64,000 nucleotides of DNA, from the NCBI RefSeq assembly GCF_013374115.1, contig NZ_AP022673.1, positions 2,504,001 to 2,568,000 on the forward strand. Direction: 5' to 3'. Below the pieces are notes generated by a model. The model was not told the origin of the DNA, searched no databases, and worked only from the letters and a program-made list of their open reading frames with translations. Positions 36,861 to 46,294 of this stretch are shown here, one piece after another (position 1 is the first letter of the stretch; every line of letters begins with the position of its first letter). The position numbers and the translations under genes are program-made. This stretch comes from Sphingomonas sp. HMP9. Its GTDB lineage: Bacteria > Pseudomonadota > Alphaproteobacteria > Sphingomonadales > Sphingomonadaceae.

Positions 36861-39370
36861 CACGCGGCCGCCAATGCCTTCGACGCCATCACCTGATCGA
36901 CGATCATCAGCCCCACATCGTTCTGCCATAGCCACAAGCCATTGGCCTGGCCCGAAAAACTACTCTCGCCGCCAAGCGTTCCCCATGGCACGAAGCCCGC
37001 CGCCAGTCCCAGTCCGTAGAGCCCGGCGACCGGCGCGCCGTCGGCATCGACCACCCGGCAGTAGCGATCGACCATCGGCCGCCCGTCATGCGCGGCCAGC
37101 GCGATCGGCGCACCGTCGCGGTCGGCGATCGGCATCGCGATCGGCCGATAGCCAAGCGCCGCGATCACCAGGTCCGCACCTTCGATCAGCGCCCGGGCCG
37201 CAGCATCGTCGTCGCTCGTGATCCGGTGCAGCGCTACGCGCGGATCGGGCACGCGGCCGTCTATCCCGAGCATCCGCAGCACAAGGTCGCGCGCTTCCAG
37301 CCGGAAGCCGGCGAGGCGGTAGACGAACCCCGACACCGGGCAGATATCGTCGGGGCCGAAATCGGTGAAGCCCTCGGCATGCGCCGCCTCGATCGAATGA
37401 TAGAACGGACGGAGCGGACGGCGGTGCAGCAGCGTAATCGCGCCGGCTCCGAGCGGCAGCGCTGGCTGGCTCTTGAGCAGCAGTGCGATCGTGGTCAGCG
37501 CGCTGGTCGACCCACCGATCACCGCGATCCTCGGGTTGCGCTTGCCGGTCAGGATATCGGCGACCTTCTCGAACCCGCCGACCGTCAGCACGTCGTCGGA
37601 CTGGAGCAGGCGTCCGCCTGCCAGTTCGATCAGGCTGGCCCCCGCAACACGCTGCGTGGCGAGCCGGTCGAGCGGCTGATGCCCGCCCGTCGCCACGACG
37701 ACGTTGCGTGCGAGTTGCTCGAACACATGGCCATCGGCCAGCCGGCGGACCTTTACGCTCCAATATCCGTCGCCGACGCGTTTCGCGCCCAGCGCCTCGT
37801 GCCCCGTCAGCACGACGCCGCCATTGCTGCGGACGATATCCGTGAGCCGGTCCCCGGTGGCGCGCAACAACGGCCCGACCTCGGTCAGCGGCACGCCAAG
37901 CGCGCCCTCATGCGCCGCGACGGCCCGTCCCGCAGGATGATCGACGAGGCGCGCGAGTTCGGGATGCACATTGTCGCGCACCGCGGTCAGGAAGGTCTGC
38001 GCGGTCGAATCGGAGGTGATCGCATAGCGCCCGAGCCGCCCGCCGCCGATCGCGTTGCCGCGCTCGACCACCATCAGCCCCGATGCGGCGAAATCGGGCA
38101 GCAGACCGCGCTTGGTCGCCGAGGTGAGCATCGCGGTCCCTGCCGGACCACCGCCGACGATGATCACCGACGCGATGGTACCGCCCGCCCCGCGCACCGA
38201 CGCACGCCGATCGCGCGGACGGACGATCGCCGCGCAGGCGTTCGCCAAGGCGGTGGCGGCATGCCGCGCATCCTCGACCGACATCGCGTCCGTAATCGGC
38301 AGCGACAGCATCCGCCCGGCGATCCTGTCCGCGACCGGTGTCGGCTCGATCATCGCGGTCGCCTGGAACCAGGGCTGTTCGCCGAGATGCGGGCTGAAAT
38401 AGCGGCCGCAGCCGACCCCATCCGCCTCGATCGCCGCGACGATCGCATCGCGGTGATGCGCGATGTGCTCGGGGAGCAACACCGGCATGAACTGCATCGA
38501 GCGCCGCCGGCCCGACACGGCCTGGAACTGGAAGCCGGCCAGCGTGGCGCGGTAGGCATCCTCCAGACCGGCGCGGTGGTCGGCGATCGCGTCGATCTCG
38601 GCCAGCTTGGTCTGTGCCATGATCGCGGTGATCTCGGGCAGCTTTGCGTTGATGCCGGGCAGCGTGGCGTTGCGGCTGCCTTCGAAGCCGAAATTCCCCA
38701 TCGATCGCAACGTCGCGATCAGGTCGACGTCGCTGCTGTGGATCAGACCGCCCTCGCCGACCGCGAACGTCTTGGTCGCGTGCATCGAATGGACCACCGC
38801 GAACGGTGCACGCGCGCCGAACCCGAGTCCGGAGTCGTCGAGCGTGCCGAGCGACGACGCTGCATCGATCACGATGCCGACGCCGTAGCGCCGCTGAAAA
38901 TGCACATAGCGGTCGAGGTCGATCGCGTTGCCGAACGTCGCATAGGGCACGACCACGCCGATCCGCTCGCCGTGACGTTGCAGCAGCCGCTCTTCCTCGA
39001 GCGCGCACGCAGCCCAGTCATCGGGATCGATATCGCAGATCAGAGGCGTCAGCCCTGCCCAGGCCGCCGCCTGCGCGGTCGCGGCGAACGTCAGTGCGGG
39101 CATCAGCGCCAGCGTGCCCTGCTTGGGGTTCAGCCCGCCGGTCCGCATGCCCGACGCGTGGCGTATCGCGAGCATCAGGCCCAGCGTCGCATTGCCGACC
39201 GCAAGGCTGGCGCCGTGGCCGCCGAACAGCGTTTCGGTCACCCCCGCCTCGAACGCGCGAACCTCGGGGCCGTTGTTGCTGAACACCCCCGATGCCTCGA
39301 CCCGGCGCAGCGCGTCGAGATGCTCGCTCAGCCGCGGCGGGTTCGGCGCGATCAGGGGGAGGCGTTTCAT
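36860..39370 (-). CDS. Fusion: DegT/DnrJ/EryC1 aminotransferase + FAD/NAD(P) oxidoreductase
   Basis: 836 residues. Residues about 1-385 are a DegT/DnrJ/EryC1-type PLP domain: GVFSNNGPEVRAFE, GNATLGLMLAI, MPALTFAATAQA, VIDAASSLG, and the Schiff-base lysine K200 in HATKTFAVGEGG. A short Arg/Gly linker leads to a second half (about 402-836) with a FAD site GGGPAG (406-411), an ATGGHQP motif and a second dinucleotide loop IGGSTSA (from about 619), the pattern of flavin N-monooxygenase-like enzymes. No frameshift separates the parts. An upstream GTG (39409) would add 13 residues. Aminotransferase activity and flavin binding are inferred; substrate unknown. Coupled to a GT2 gene. Confidence 0.88.
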   Translation of the reverse strand: MKRLPLIAPNPPRLSEHLDALRRVEASGVFSNNGPEVRAFEAGVTETLFGGHGASLAVGNATLGLMLAIRHASGMRTGGLNPKQGTLALMPALTFAATAQAAAWAGLTPLICDIDPDDWAACALEEERLLQRHGERIGVVVPYATFGNAIDLDRYVHFQRRYGVGIVIDAASSLGTLDDSGLGFGARAPFAVVHSMHATKTFAVGEGGLIHSSDVDLIATLRSMGNFGFEGSRNATLPGINAKLPEITAIMAQTKLAEIDAIADHRAGLEDAYRATLAGFQFQAVSGRRRSMQFMPVLLPEHIAHHRDAIVAAIEADGVGCGRYFSPHLGEQPWFQATAMIEPTPVADRIAGRMLSLPITDAMSVEDARHAATALANACAAIVRPRDRRASVRGAGGTIASVIIVGGGPAGTAMLTSATKRGLLPDFAASGLMVVERGNAIGGGRLGRYAITSDSTAQTFLTAVRDNVHPELARLVDHPAGRAVAAHEGALGVPLTEVGPLLRATGDRLTDIVRSNGGVVLTGHEALGAKRVGDGYWSVKVRRLADGHVFEQLARNVVVATGGHQPLDRLATQRVAGASLIELAGGRLLQSDDVLTVGGFEKVADILTGKRNPRIAVIGGSTSALTTIALLLKSQPALPLGAGAITLLHRRPLRPFYHSIEAAHAEGFTDFGPDDICPVSGFVYRLAGFRLEARDLVLRMLGIDGRVPDPRVALHRITSDDDAAARALIEGADLVIAALGYRPIAMPIADRDGAPIALAAHDGRPMVDRYCRVVDADGAPVAGLYGLGLAAGFVPWGTLGGESSFSGQANGLWLWQNDVGLMIVDQVMASKALAAA

Positions 39371-39506
39371 CGGCGATCCGGTCTGTTGTGCGACAGGTCT
39401 ATGACCCACCGCCTCCTAACAACCAGTTACGCGCGCAATCGCCAATATACGCAGACAGTTCTTTCCTTACACCAACCCGGATCGCACCCGGGATGGTGCA
39501 GGACTT

Positions 39507-41414
39507 TCAGCGCACCAAAGGCAGGCTGATATAGCTTTCGTCTGGCCCGGCGACCGTCACTTTCTGCGTCGCCTTCACATAGTCCTTGGGGCTTGCGAAA
39601 AAGATGTTCGGGACGAAGGTCTGTGGGTTGCGATCGTAGAGCGGGAACCAGCTCGACTGGACCTGCACCATGATCTTGTGCCCCGGCAGGAACACGTGAT
39701 TGGTGGTCGGCAAGGCGAACTTGTATTTCAGCGGCACGTTCGCGGCGATCGGCTTGGCGACCGCCAGATCCTCACGGTAACGCCCGCGGAAGATGTCCAT
39801 CGCGACCGGCAGTTGATAGCCCGCCATCGGCTTGTCGCCTGGGTTAACGTCCGGATAGACGTCGATCAGCTTCACCACCCAGTCGCTGTCGGTGCCGCTG
39901 GTCGCCGCCGTCAGGTTCACTTCCGGCACGCCCGCGATCGTCGTCGGCGTGGTGAGCGCATCGGTGGTGAACGTCAGCACGTCGGGCCGGCCCGAGACGG
40001 CGCGCTGATCGTCGACCAGCCACTGTTTCCAGGTCGATGCGCTCGCATAGGTCGGCAGCGTCGGGCGCACGCGGTAGCTGACGGGCGCCGCCGGATCGGA
40101 GATATAGTCCGCCGTCGCCGCGGCACCGCCGGTGGCCTGGAAACCGAGCGCACCGCCGGGCTTGAGGTAGAGCGGCGTGCCGGCGGTCGGCGCGGTCGGC
40201 CATTTATCGAGCTTCTGCCATTCGTTGCGGCCCGACTGGAACATGGTCACCGGCGCGACATCCATCGCCGGCTGGTCGCTCTTCAGATAATGCGCGAGGA
40301 ATGGCGCCAGGACGTGCCAGCGCCACCATTTGGCGGTGTCGGCATCCCATTTGATCGCGCCCAGCGCGCTGCCGTCGCGCACCTCCTGCCCGTGATACCA
40401 GGGGCCCATCGACAGATAGACCATGTCGTTGGCGGTGTCCTTGGGCTCGAGCGCGCGATAGACCGCGGGCGCGCCGTAGATGTCCTCCTGATCCCACAGG
40501 CCACCGACGATCAGCGTCGGCACCTTCAAGGGCTGGCCCGCGAGCACGGTGTCCATCGCCTGGCTCGACCAGAACGAATCATACGCCGGATGCTGCGTGA
40601 TCTTGCGCCAGAAGCCGAGCTGTTCGAGGCCCTGCGCCTTGCCGATCGCGCCGGCCGAGCCGCCCTTCAGATAATAGTCGTAATCGTCCGCGGTGTCGGT
40701 GATCCACGGCGTGCCCGCGTCCTTGGTCGCTTCCTGGCCGAGAATGTAGGGCATCATGCCTTGGCGGAACGCGCCGTTGTGGAACCAGTCGTCGCCGCGC
40801 CAGCCATCGACCATCGGGTTCATCGGCACCGAGACCTTGAGCGCGGGATGCGGATTGATCAAAGCCATCAGCGGCAGGAAGCCGTCATAGCTGATCCCGC
40901 TGATCCCCACGCGCCCGTTCGATTCGGGGACGTGCTTCACCAGCCAGTCGATCGTGTCGTAGGTGTCGGTCGAGTCGTCGGTCTTGGTCGGGTTCTGCGC
41001 GGTGCCGGCGCGCGCGGGGTTCATCATGTAGATGCCCTCCGACGCATGCATCCCGCGCACGTCCTGGATCACGCGGATATAGCCCGCCGCCGCGATCACG
41101 TCGCCCGCGCCGTCGCCATGCTCGAGAATCCCCGCATAGGTACCGCTGTCGACCTTGGTCTGGCCGTCGGCATCGTAGGGCGTGCGCGTCATCAGGATGC
41201 CCGCGTCCTTCGCGCCCTTTGGGACGATGATGACGGTGTGCAGCTTCACCCCGTCGCGCATCGGGATCTCGACGACTTTGCGCACATAATCATAGCCGAC
41301 GTCGCGCGGCGCCATCTTGGCGGGGCGTTCGTCGTAATTCTGCGCGGTCGCGGGGGTGGTGGTGGCAAGCGCGGCCAGTGCGCAGGCTGTCAGCAAACGG
41401 GGCATCGATATCAT
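39507..41414 (-). CDS. CocE/NonD (S15-type) hydrolase, exported
   Basis: 635 residues. Signal peptide ending near TPATAQ, an alpha/beta hydrolase domain with MRDGVKLHT and the nucleophile motif GISYDGF, then the C-terminal jelly-roll domain (X-Pro dipeptidyl-peptidase C-type). Similar to alpha-amino-acid ester hydrolases and cephalosporin acylases, so it may cleave esters or acyl-amino acids in the periplasm. The ATG at 41414 has ggaagg upstream. Monocistronic. Confidence 0.9.
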   Translation of the reverse strand: MISMPRLLTACALAALATTTPATAQNYDERPAKMAPRDVGYDYVRKVVEIPMRDGVKLHTVIIVPKGAKDAGILMTRTPYDADGQTKVDSGTYAGILEHGDGAGDVIAAAGYIRVIQDVRGMHASEGIYMMNPARAGTAQNPTKTDDSTDTYDTIDWLVKHVPESNGRVGISGISYDGFLPLMALINPHPALKVSVPMNPMVDGWRGDDWFHNGAFRQGMMPYILGQEATKDAGTPWITDTADDYDYYLKGGSAGAIGKAQGLEQLGFWRKITQHPAYDSFWSSQAMDTVLAGQPLKVPTLIVGGLWDQEDIYGAPAVYRALEPKDTANDMVYLSMGPWYHGQEVRDGSALGAIKWDADTAKWWRWHVLAPFLAHYLKSDQPAMDVAPVTMFQSGRNEWQKLDKWPTAPTAGTPLYLKPGGALGFQATGGAAATADYISDPAAPVSYRVRPTLPTYASASTWKQWLVDDQRAVSGRPDVLTFTTDALTTPTTIAGVPEVNLTAATSGTDSDWVVKLIDVYPDVNPGDKPMAGYQLPVAMDIFRGRYREDLAVAKPIAANVPLKYKFALPTTNHVFLPGHKIMVQVQSSWFPLYDRNPQTFVPNIFFASPKDYVKATQKVTVAGPDESYISLPLVR

Positions 41415-41534
41415 TGTTCTTTTTCCTTCCCTCCCGGACCGAAAAAGAAAAGGCCCGCTTTTCCGCGTGGAAAAACGAGCCCCTCTCATAGCTTGGATCA
41501 TCACGCCGAACGCGCGATCACCCTGATCTGTAGA

Positions 41535-41620
41535 CCGTCACCCCAGCCAACGCCGGGGTCTCCCGCTTGGCAGGCGCCGCCCGTCACACCATGAGATCCC
41601 AGCATTCGCTGGGATGACGG
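41535..41620. repeat. Palindromic element in the 41415-41669 gap (family D)
   Basis: Two self-palindromic arms: accccagccaacgccggggt at the left and gatcccagcattcgctggga at the right, flanked by cgtca and tgacg. Lies between the divergent promoter side of the S15 hydrolase and the 99-residue gene. A second stem-loop (about 41453-41482, ggcccgcttttcc / ggaaaaacgagcc) lies in the hydrolase leader. Nothing else is seen in this gap. Confidence 0.75.
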
Positions 41621-41669
41621 CGTTGGCGGGGAGCACACAGTCACAGTCCTTGATCGTCGTGCGGACGCG

Positions 41670-41969
41670 TCAGGCGGTCCGCGTGCCGGTCAGCGGGAAG
41701 CTGCCGAAGGCGCCGGCCGCGACGCTGCCCTTGAGAACGTCGTCCTCGACGGTTGCCTTGCAGTCGAGCGTCATCGGCATCGGCACGGTCATGCTCTGCT
41801 TCCAGGTGATCGTGTCGCCATCGACCTCGCCAGTGACATCCATGCCGCCCATCGCACCCGACACCGCACCGCTGAAGGTGTCGCCCGCGCTGGTCACGGT
41901 CAGCGTCATCTTCTGGTCACCCAGCGGCGACTTGACCACGCAATCCCAGCTGCCATCGACGTTTGCCAT
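41670..41969 (-). CDS. Small hypothetical beta-rich protein
   Basis: 99 residues, no signal peptide or membrane helix. Alternating strands (SWDCVVKSPLGDQKMTLTV, VTGEVDGDTITWKQSM, LKGSVAAGAFGSFPLTG) suggest a small beta barrel. Two cysteines (about residues 9 and 69). Strong ribosome-binding site (aggagagag) before the ATG. No known domain recognised. Lies between an S15 hydrolase and an M16 peptidase, all on the minus strand. Function unknown. Confidence 0.75.
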   Translation of the reverse strand: MANVDGSWDCVVKSPLGDQKMTLTVTSAGDTFSGAVSGAMGGMDVTGEVDGDTITWKQSMTVPMPMTLDCKATVEDDVLKGSVAAGAFGSFPLTGTRTA

Positions 41970-42015
41970 TGCTCTCTCTCCTGAATCGCCGCCCGAGATG
42001 CTCGAGCCCTAAAAG

Positions 42016-44847
42016 TTAATTGCCGCCGGCAACCGACGCCGCGGGGATGACCTCGACCGGCAGGCCGATGCTGTCAAGCTGCGGCCGCACCGTCTTCGCA
42101 TCGCCGACCACGACCCAGATCGTCTTCTTCGGATCGATCGCCTGCTGGATCGCGGTGTTGAGTTGCGGCAGGTTAAGTCCCTGGTAGCGCTGCGTGATCG
42201 TCGCATAGTAATCGTCGGGCCGCTTGAGCAGGTCGTTCTGCTGCATCGCGCCCAGCACCGCGTCCGACGTCTCGAAATTACCCGACAGCGATCGGATCGC
42301 GCCGTTGATCGCGCGGTCGAACTCGAGCTGCGTCATTGGCTCCTTGCCGAGGAACGCGCCGATATCGCTGCGAAGTGCGGCGATCGACGGACCGGTCTGA
42401 TCCGCCTGCACCGGCGCCGACAGGATGTACGGCGCGGCGTACTCCGCCTGCTGGAACCGCCCCGACACGCCATAGGACCAGTGCTTGCTCTCACGCAGGT
42501 CCATGTTGACGCGCCCGAGGAAGCTGCCGCCGAGCGCATCGTTCGCGGTCACGATCGGCAACAGGTCCTGCGTGCCCTTCAATCCGGTCGGCACGCCGGC
42601 GACGATCACCGACTGCGGGCTGTCGGGCCGGTCGATCAGCACGATCTTCGGCGCGGACGGCGTGACGGTCGCCGGGAACGCCTTGACGCCCGCCGCGCCG
42701 ACGGGACGCCAGGTCCCGAACCGCGCGTCGAGCGCTGCCTTCACCTCGGCGAGCGGACGATCGCTGACGACGAAGATCTTCGCCTTGTCGGGGCGCAGCC
42801 ATGCCTGCTGGAACGCAACGAGGTCTGCGCGGGTCAAAGCGGCGACCGCCTTGGGATCGCCGCTGCCCTGCGCCTTGGCATAGGGCGAGGTCGGCCCGAG
42901 CAGCTTCGGCAGGACGCGCGTCGCCAGCCCCTGCGGGCTGGTCAGCTCCTGCGCGATCTGTGCGAGCTGCTGGTTCTTGACGCGCGCGACCTCGGCGTCG
43001 GCGAAGGCCGGGTTCTGCGCGATGTCGGCGAACAGGTCGACCGCGGGGGCGAGGTTGGCACTCGGCACCTGCAACGACAGGAAGGTCCGGTCGTTCGACG
43101 CACCCGAGCCGATATCCGCGCCCAGCCGCTCCTTGGCCTCGGCTAGCGCGACCGAGTCGCGCGTTGCGGTCCCCTCGTCCATCATCGACAGCGTCAGCTT
43201 CTGCGTGCCGAGCTTGCCCGGAACATCCGCCGCGACGCCGGCATCGAAGCTCAGCACCGCCTGCGTCACCGGCACCGCGTCGCGCTGTGCGTAGACGACC
43301 TCGATGCCGTTGGTCAGACGCGTGCGCTCGACCGTCGGGAAGCTGAGCCCCGCGACCTGGCCGACCGCGGGCAACGATCCGCGCGTGCCCTTTGGCGGCG
43401 CCTCGGGGGCGGGCACGACGACGGCCTTGGGTGGCACGACCGCATTGGCATAGGCATCGCGCGCGCCGGGCACGACCGTGAGCGAATAGGCCGGCCGCGA
43501 CAGCCACTTGGCCGCCGCCGCCCGCACGCTGGCCGGCGTTTCCGCGGCGAGCTGGAGAAGCTGCTTCTTGTAGAAGCCGGGATCGTTCGAATACAGCGCG
43601 CCTTCGGCCAGCGCGACCGCCTTGCCGCCGAAGCCGCCGACCGATTCGAGCCCTTCCATCCGGCGCGCCGCCGTGGTCGTCGCGACCCGGCCGACCTCGT
43701 CGGCGGTCGGGCCGTTCTTGAGGAAATCGGCGAGGATCTCATCGATTCGCCGGTTCACCACCGCAGGGTCGACGCCCTCGCGGACGATCGCCTGGATCTC
43801 GAACATACCGAGCTGACTGAAGCTGCTATTCTCGGCGGAGATCCGCGTGACGAGCTTCTCCTTCTTGACCAGCGCAGTATCGAAGCGGCTGCTGGCGAGC
43901 CCGCCCAGCACGCCCGCCGCGACGTCGAGCGCGGTGCCGTCCTTGTCGTTCAGGCCGGGGACCACCCAGTTGCGGCTGACCATCACCGCCGCGACGCGAT
44001 CCTTGATCGTCTCGCTCACCGGCGCGGGCAAGGTCGGGATCGGCGCGGCGGGCACGATGCTCTCGGGCCCTTTGGCGATGCCGCCAAAATACTTCTCCGC
44101 AAGACGCCGGCCGGTGGCCGCGTCGACGTCGCCGGCCAGCACCAGCACCGCGTTGTTCGGGCCGTAATGATCCTTGAACCAGTCCTTCACCGTCTGCAGC
44201 GACGCCGCATCGAGATCCGCCATCGAGCCGATCGTGGTGTGGCCGTAAGGATGCGTTGCGGGGAACAGCCCCTCGGTGATCTTGTACTGGGTCAGGCCGT
44301 AGGGCTGGTTGTCGCCCTGGCGCTTCTCGTTCTGGACGACGCCGCGCTGCTCGTCGAGCACGCCCTGGGTAATTGCGCCGGTGAGATAGCCCATCCGGTC
44401 GGATTCGAGGAACAGCGCGCGATCGAGCGCGGCAGTCGGCACCGTCTCGAAATAATTGGTGCGGTCGAAATAGGTGGTACCGTTGAAGTCGGTCGCGCCG
44501 ACCTGTTTCAGCGGCTCGAAGAAATCGCCCGGTGCGTTCTCGGAGCCGTTGAACATCAGATGCTCGAACAGATGCGCGAACCCGGTCTTGCCCTTCGGCT
44601 CGAACTTCGACCCGACATTATACCAGACGCTGACTGCCACCACGGGCGCCTTGCGATCGGTATGCACGACGACGCGCAGGCCGTTCTTCAGCGTGAACTG
44701 CTGGTAGGGGATATCGACCGACTTGACCAAGTCGGCGACCGGCGCAGGCTTTGCCGCCGGGGTAGCGGGTCGCTGAGTCTGGCCGAATGCGGGCGAGACG
44801 AGGGCGATTGCAGCGACGCCGGCAAGCGCGGTCATTTTCAAAGCCAT
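42016..44847 (-). CDS. M16-family zinc metallopeptidase (pitrilysin-like), exported
   Basis: 943 residues. Signal peptide (about 1-22, SPAFGQ), then two tandem M16 halves. The N-terminal half holds the inverted zinc motif HLFEH (in GFAHLFEHLMFNG) and a downstream Glu in QNEKRQGDNQP. The C-terminal half is the non-catalytic partner (from about residue 500). This is the fused form of PqqL/YmxG-type peptidases. It should degrade peptides in the periplasm. Monocistronic, ATG at 44847; an ATG four codons later is also possible. Confidence 0.94.
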   Translation of the reverse strand: MALKMTALAGVAAIALVSPAFGQTQRPATPAAKPAPVADLVKSVDIPYQQFTLKNGLRVVVHTDRKAPVVAVSVWYNVGSKFEPKGKTGFAHLFEHLMFNGSENAPGDFFEPLKQVGATDFNGTTYFDRTNYFETVPTAALDRALFLESDRMGYLTGAITQGVLDEQRGVVQNEKRQGDNQPYGLTQYKITEGLFPATHPYGHTTIGSMADLDAASLQTVKDWFKDHYGPNNAVLVLAGDVDAATGRRLAEKYFGGIAKGPESIVPAAPIPTLPAPVSETIKDRVAAVMVSRNWVVPGLNDKDGTALDVAAGVLGGLASSRFDTALVKKEKLVTRISAENSSFSQLGMFEIQAIVREGVDPAVVNRRIDEILADFLKNGPTADEVGRVATTTAARRMEGLESVGGFGGKAVALAEGALYSNDPGFYKKQLLQLAAETPASVRAAAAKWLSRPAYSLTVVPGARDAYANAVVPPKAVVVPAPEAPPKGTRGSLPAVGQVAGLSFPTVERTRLTNGIEVVYAQRDAVPVTQAVLSFDAGVAADVPGKLGTQKLTLSMMDEGTATRDSVALAEAKERLGADIGSGASNDRTFLSLQVPSANLAPAVDLFADIAQNPAFADAEVARVKNQQLAQIAQELTSPQGLATRVLPKLLGPTSPYAKAQGSGDPKAVAALTRADLVAFQQAWLRPDKAKIFVVSDRPLAEVKAALDARFGTWRPVGAAGVKAFPATVTPSAPKIVLIDRPDSPQSVIVAGVPTGLKGTQDLLPIVTANDALGGSFLGRVNMDLRESKHWSYGVSGRFQQAEYAAPYILSAPVQADQTGPSIAALRSDIGAFLGKEPMTQLEFDRAINGAIRSLSGNFETSDAVLGAMQQNDLLKRPDDYYATITQRYQGLNLPQLNTAIQQAIDPKKTIWVVVGDAKTVRPQLDSIGLPVEVIPAASVAGGN

Positions 44848-44965
44848 ATGCGAAGACTACCCTCAGTTTCGAACGATATCGTCGCACCATAAGCGCGCTT
44901 CGTCGCCGGGCAACAAGATAGATGCATCGAGTTTCGAGGCGATCGGCGACCTGCGCCGGGACGTC

Positions 44966-46237
44966 TCAAAGGTACCGCCACCACCAGCCGGTATGCACCC
45001 GTTTGAACCGTCCGAACCACCGGCATGCGAACCAGCAGGGCACGGCGACCGTCGCGGCAACGAGCCAGATCGACGCGACATTGGGGACGCCGACCAACCC
45101 GTCGCTCGCGCCGCCCACCGCCGCACCGATCAGGCGGTTTATGCCGTGGAGCAGGTAGAGGTGCAGGATGTAGAAGAACAACGGCGCGGACCCGAACACC
45201 ACAAGCATGCCGTTCCACCGCGCCGATGCGCGCTCGAAACGCGCCAAGAGCAGCATGCCGATGCCGAGCGTCAGCAGGATAAAGTCCGCGGACGGCGGAT
45301 ATTTGGTGAGGTTGAGGATGCTCATGATCGTCGCGAGCGGCGTCGTGCCGACCTGCCACGGCAGCGGTTCGCCGTAGCCGTTGATCGCGCGCAGTACCGC
45401 GAACAGCGCGATCGCCGCGGCGCCCGTGAGCAACAGGCGTCGACGACGGACATCCCGGTCGACGGCGCGCGCGAACCACGGCCCGATCGACCAGCCCAGC
45501 GCGATCACGCCGATCCAGGGCAGCAACGGATAGGACGTCCGCGCCTTCGCCCCGAACGGGAGATCGACGAACCCGCGATCATGCAGCACGCTCCAGGCGA
45601 CATAGCCCGGCTGGTCGGGTGTGAACGTGATCGGATCAAGCACATTGTGCCCCAGCACGATCGTCAACCCGACGACGAGCACGGCGATGCGCGGAAGATG
45701 CACCAGCGCCGCCAAGGCGATCATCGACAACCCGATCACCCAGATCACCTGGAGAAAGACGGTCGCGGGGGTCGGGTCGAACGACCAGGCGAAATTGACG
45801 ACCGTCCATTCGAGCGCGACCAGGAACAGCCCGCGCTTCAGCAGGAACGACGACGCCGCAGCCCTGCCGCTGCCGCCCTGCCCGCTGCCCCCCTGCCCGC
45901 TGCCCCCCTGCCCGCTGCGTGAATCAGCGTATAGCGACGCCGCGAGCCCGGTCAGCAACACGAAGACGGGCGCGCACAGATGCGCCGCGAGCCGCGTGAA
46001 GAACAAGGTGGGCGGCGTCGCCGGCAGCGCCATCGGGTCGCTCACCTGCAGGTGATAATAGAAGAATTCGCGCGTGTGATCGACGAGCATCAGCAGCATC
46101 ACGAACCCGCGCAACGCATCCACCGACACGATCCGCGCCCGCTTGGCCTTCGCGCCGCTCGGAGCGTGCAGGGTCGTATCGGACGCTGCGCCAAGCGCGT
46201 CGGCGACACCGGGTATCGGACTCAAAACGGTTGACAA
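44966..46237 (-). CDS. DUF1624 (heparan-acetyltransferase-like) membrane protein
   Basis: 423 residues, about ten membrane helices. The RIVSVDALRGFVMLLMLVDH start and the following HTREFF are typical of the DUF1624/HGSNAT catalytic family, which may acylate sugars across the membrane. A loop after the second or third helix contains three GQGGS units. The start is TTG at 46237 with a ggagg ribosome-binding site ten bases upstream. Divergent from a TonB receptor with 57 bases between them. Confidence 0.85.
   Translation of the reverse strand: MSTVLSPIPGVADALGAASDTTLHAPSGAKAKRARIVSVDALRGFVMLLMLVDHTREFFYYHLQVSDPMALPATPPTLFFTRLAAHLCAPVFVLLTGLAASLYADSRSGQGGSGQGGSGQGGSGRAAASSFLLKRGLFLVALEWTVVNFAWSFDPTPATVFLQVIWVIGLSMIALAALVHLPRIAVLVVGLTIVLGHNVLDPITFTPDQPGYVAWSVLHDRGFVDLPFGAKARTSYPLLPWIGVIALGWSIGPWFARAVDRDVRRRRLLLTGAAAIALFAVLRAINGYGEPLPWQVGTTPLATIMSILNLTKYPPSADFILLTLGIGMLLLARFERASARWNGMLVVFGSAPLFFYILHLYLLHGINRLIGAAVGGASDGLVGVPNVASIWLVAATVAVPCWFACRWFGRFKRVHTGWWWRYL
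45873..45918. repeat. 15-bp tandem repeat coding GQGGS in the DUF1624 protein
   Basis: The unit ccctgcccgctgccc is repeated three times with small changes, in frame, giving a (GQGGS)n loop between membrane helices. Copy-number change would keep the frame. Confidence 0.85.
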
Positions 46238-46294
46238 GATCGAAGCACCTCCGCCAATCGCGATGTTACATCATCACAAATAAGGCAACATCTT

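Noticed and set aside
37088..39529. 813-codon open frame on the plus strand opposite the DegT-FAD fusion
   Set aside because: It is antisense to a gene with clear catalytic motifs. Its composition (Arg/His/Asp-rich, no domain) is typical of GC-rich shadow frames.
46238..46294. Operator (Fur-like box) upstream of the siderophore receptor
   Set aside because: Only a gatgtt...aacatc inverted repeat with a 19-base spacer is seen. It does not match a Fur consensus well enough to annotate.
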